Assembly: GCF_007655135.1 (NCBI RefSeq)
Contig: NC_045132.1
Span: forward strand, 24,422,354-24,486,353
DNA from: Punica granatum
Lineage: Eukaryota; Streptophyta; Magnoliopsida; Myrtales; Lythraceae
DNA: 64,000 nt
Direction of reading: 5' to 3'
The notes beneath the pieces were generated by a model. That model saw nothing but the letters and a program-made list of their open reading frames with translations, was not told the origin of the DNA and ran no database searches. Position numbers and translations under genes: made by a program. This document shows, in pieces, positions 63,381-64,000 of the stretch. The first letter of the stretch is position 1. The number at the start of each line of letters is the position of its first letter.

Positions 63381-64000
63381 CTCATCCTTGGGTCCAAGGA
63401 AGAGGGAACGCATTGGAGATACCAGTAGATATATCTATTATCCACAATATGAGGCAATTTGTGAAGTACAACTGCTTTAAACAATTTGCTTTGAGGCTGA
63501 GAGAACAATAATTCCTTATTTTCATAAATCGATGTTTACCATTTTGGCATCTAACAATGTTACTTCTCTTAAACATTTGCGAGCACTCTTGACGAAAATG
63601 AATTGGCCGATCTGAAAGATCAATTTGATGCTATTGATGTGGACAAAAATGGATACATCAGTCTAGAAGAAATGAAACATGTGAATTTTTACTCCAAACT
63701 TGTAATGCTGATTCTTTCTCATTAGAGCTTCTTCTTGGTGGCTTACTTTGATTGTCTTCGTGCAGGCCTTGCTACGGATCTTCCCTGGAAGTTAAAAGAT
63801 CTCGTGTCTTAAAAATTCTCCAAGCGGTAAGTTTCCTCTTCTCTTTTTATTCCAAATCATTCTTGTTATGATCGAGAAAAATATTTTCGAGTGACATTAT
63901 GGTTTATATCTTTTGAAATGGAATGACACCATTTGATGTTTCGATACATATTAATATGGTCGGTAGATTTCGACAACATTGTTGAAAATTTGTAGGAAGA
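63381..64000 (+). pseudogene. CPK28-like calcium-dependent protein kinase, C-terminal fragment
   Basis: Three exon-like pieces of a subgroup IV CDPK. 63381-63496 encodes the end of the kinase C-lobe and the autoinhibitory junction (HPWVQGRG, IIHNMRQFVKYNCFKQFALR). 63575-63680 holds an EF-hand (ASTLDENELADLKDQFDAID, DVDKNGYISLEE). 63766-63826 continues (LATDLPWKLKD). No GT follows the first piece, no AG precedes the second, and one base appears to be missing near 63801, putting a stop in frame. No kinase catalytic exons lie upstream before the F-box/kelch gene. The sequence runs off the right edge. It is therefore most likely a truncated pseudogene. Confidence 0.75.

Overview
The window is nuclear DNA from a flowering plant, most likely a eudicot. 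Its genes are split by GT-AG introns, the intergenic DNA is AT-rich, and it holds plant-type transposons (Ty1/copia, Tourist-like and hAT-like MITEs, tRNA-derived SINEs) and plant-specific families such as R2R3-MYB, IQM, PTC52 and F-box/kelch of the KMD type. I cannot name the species from sequence alone.

Layout, left to right. (1) 1-1806, minus: N-terminal 477 codons of importin-5, running off the left edge. (2) 5781-10758: a degenerate Ty1/copia retrotransposon with 228-bp LTRs and a 5-bp target duplication; a 169-bp Tourist-type MITE interrupts its RNase H region. (3) 12352-14690, plus: organellar peptidyl-tRNA hydrolase (8 exons). (4) 18040-19389, plus: R2R3-MYB of the MYB5/PH4 type. (5) 19.4-28.6 kb: gene-poor, with MITEs, SINEs, an LTR remnant and one unrecognised promoter-plus-exon candidate. 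(6) 28635-30359, minus: O-fucosyltransferase-like type II membrane protein. (7) 31405-34064, minus: Rieske oxygenase PTC52/ACD1-like (7 exons). (8) 35604-38020, minus: IQM calmodulin-binding protein (8 coding exons). (9) 38.7-51.9 kb: about 13 kb without a gene I can support but with many small transposons. (10) 52593-54897, plus: SR splicing factor SCL30A/SCL33-like. (11) 55908-59789, plus: peroxisomal acyl-activating enzyme AAE17/18-like (14 exons, C-terminal SKL). (12) 61141-62229, minus: F-box/kelch protein, KMD-like. (13) 63381 to the right edge: broken C-terminal exons of a CPK28-like calcium-dependent kinase.

There is no single pathway here; these are unrelated housekeeping and regulatory genes. 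As far as I recall the Arabidopsis map, neighbours in this window are also neighbours there but on several chromosomes (importin-5/PTH on chr 5; MYB5, SCL30a and IQM2 on chr 3; SCL33/AAE18 on chr 1). That pattern fits an ancestral gene order partly lost after polyploidy.

I found no wholly new biological system. The best leads are an almost perfect 46-nt-arm hairpin between two SINEs, a SINE family with four copies, a copia element with non-canonical TA...CA ends, three non-GT splice donors supported by reading frame, and a GAAG cluster in the SCL intron expected to control self-splicing.
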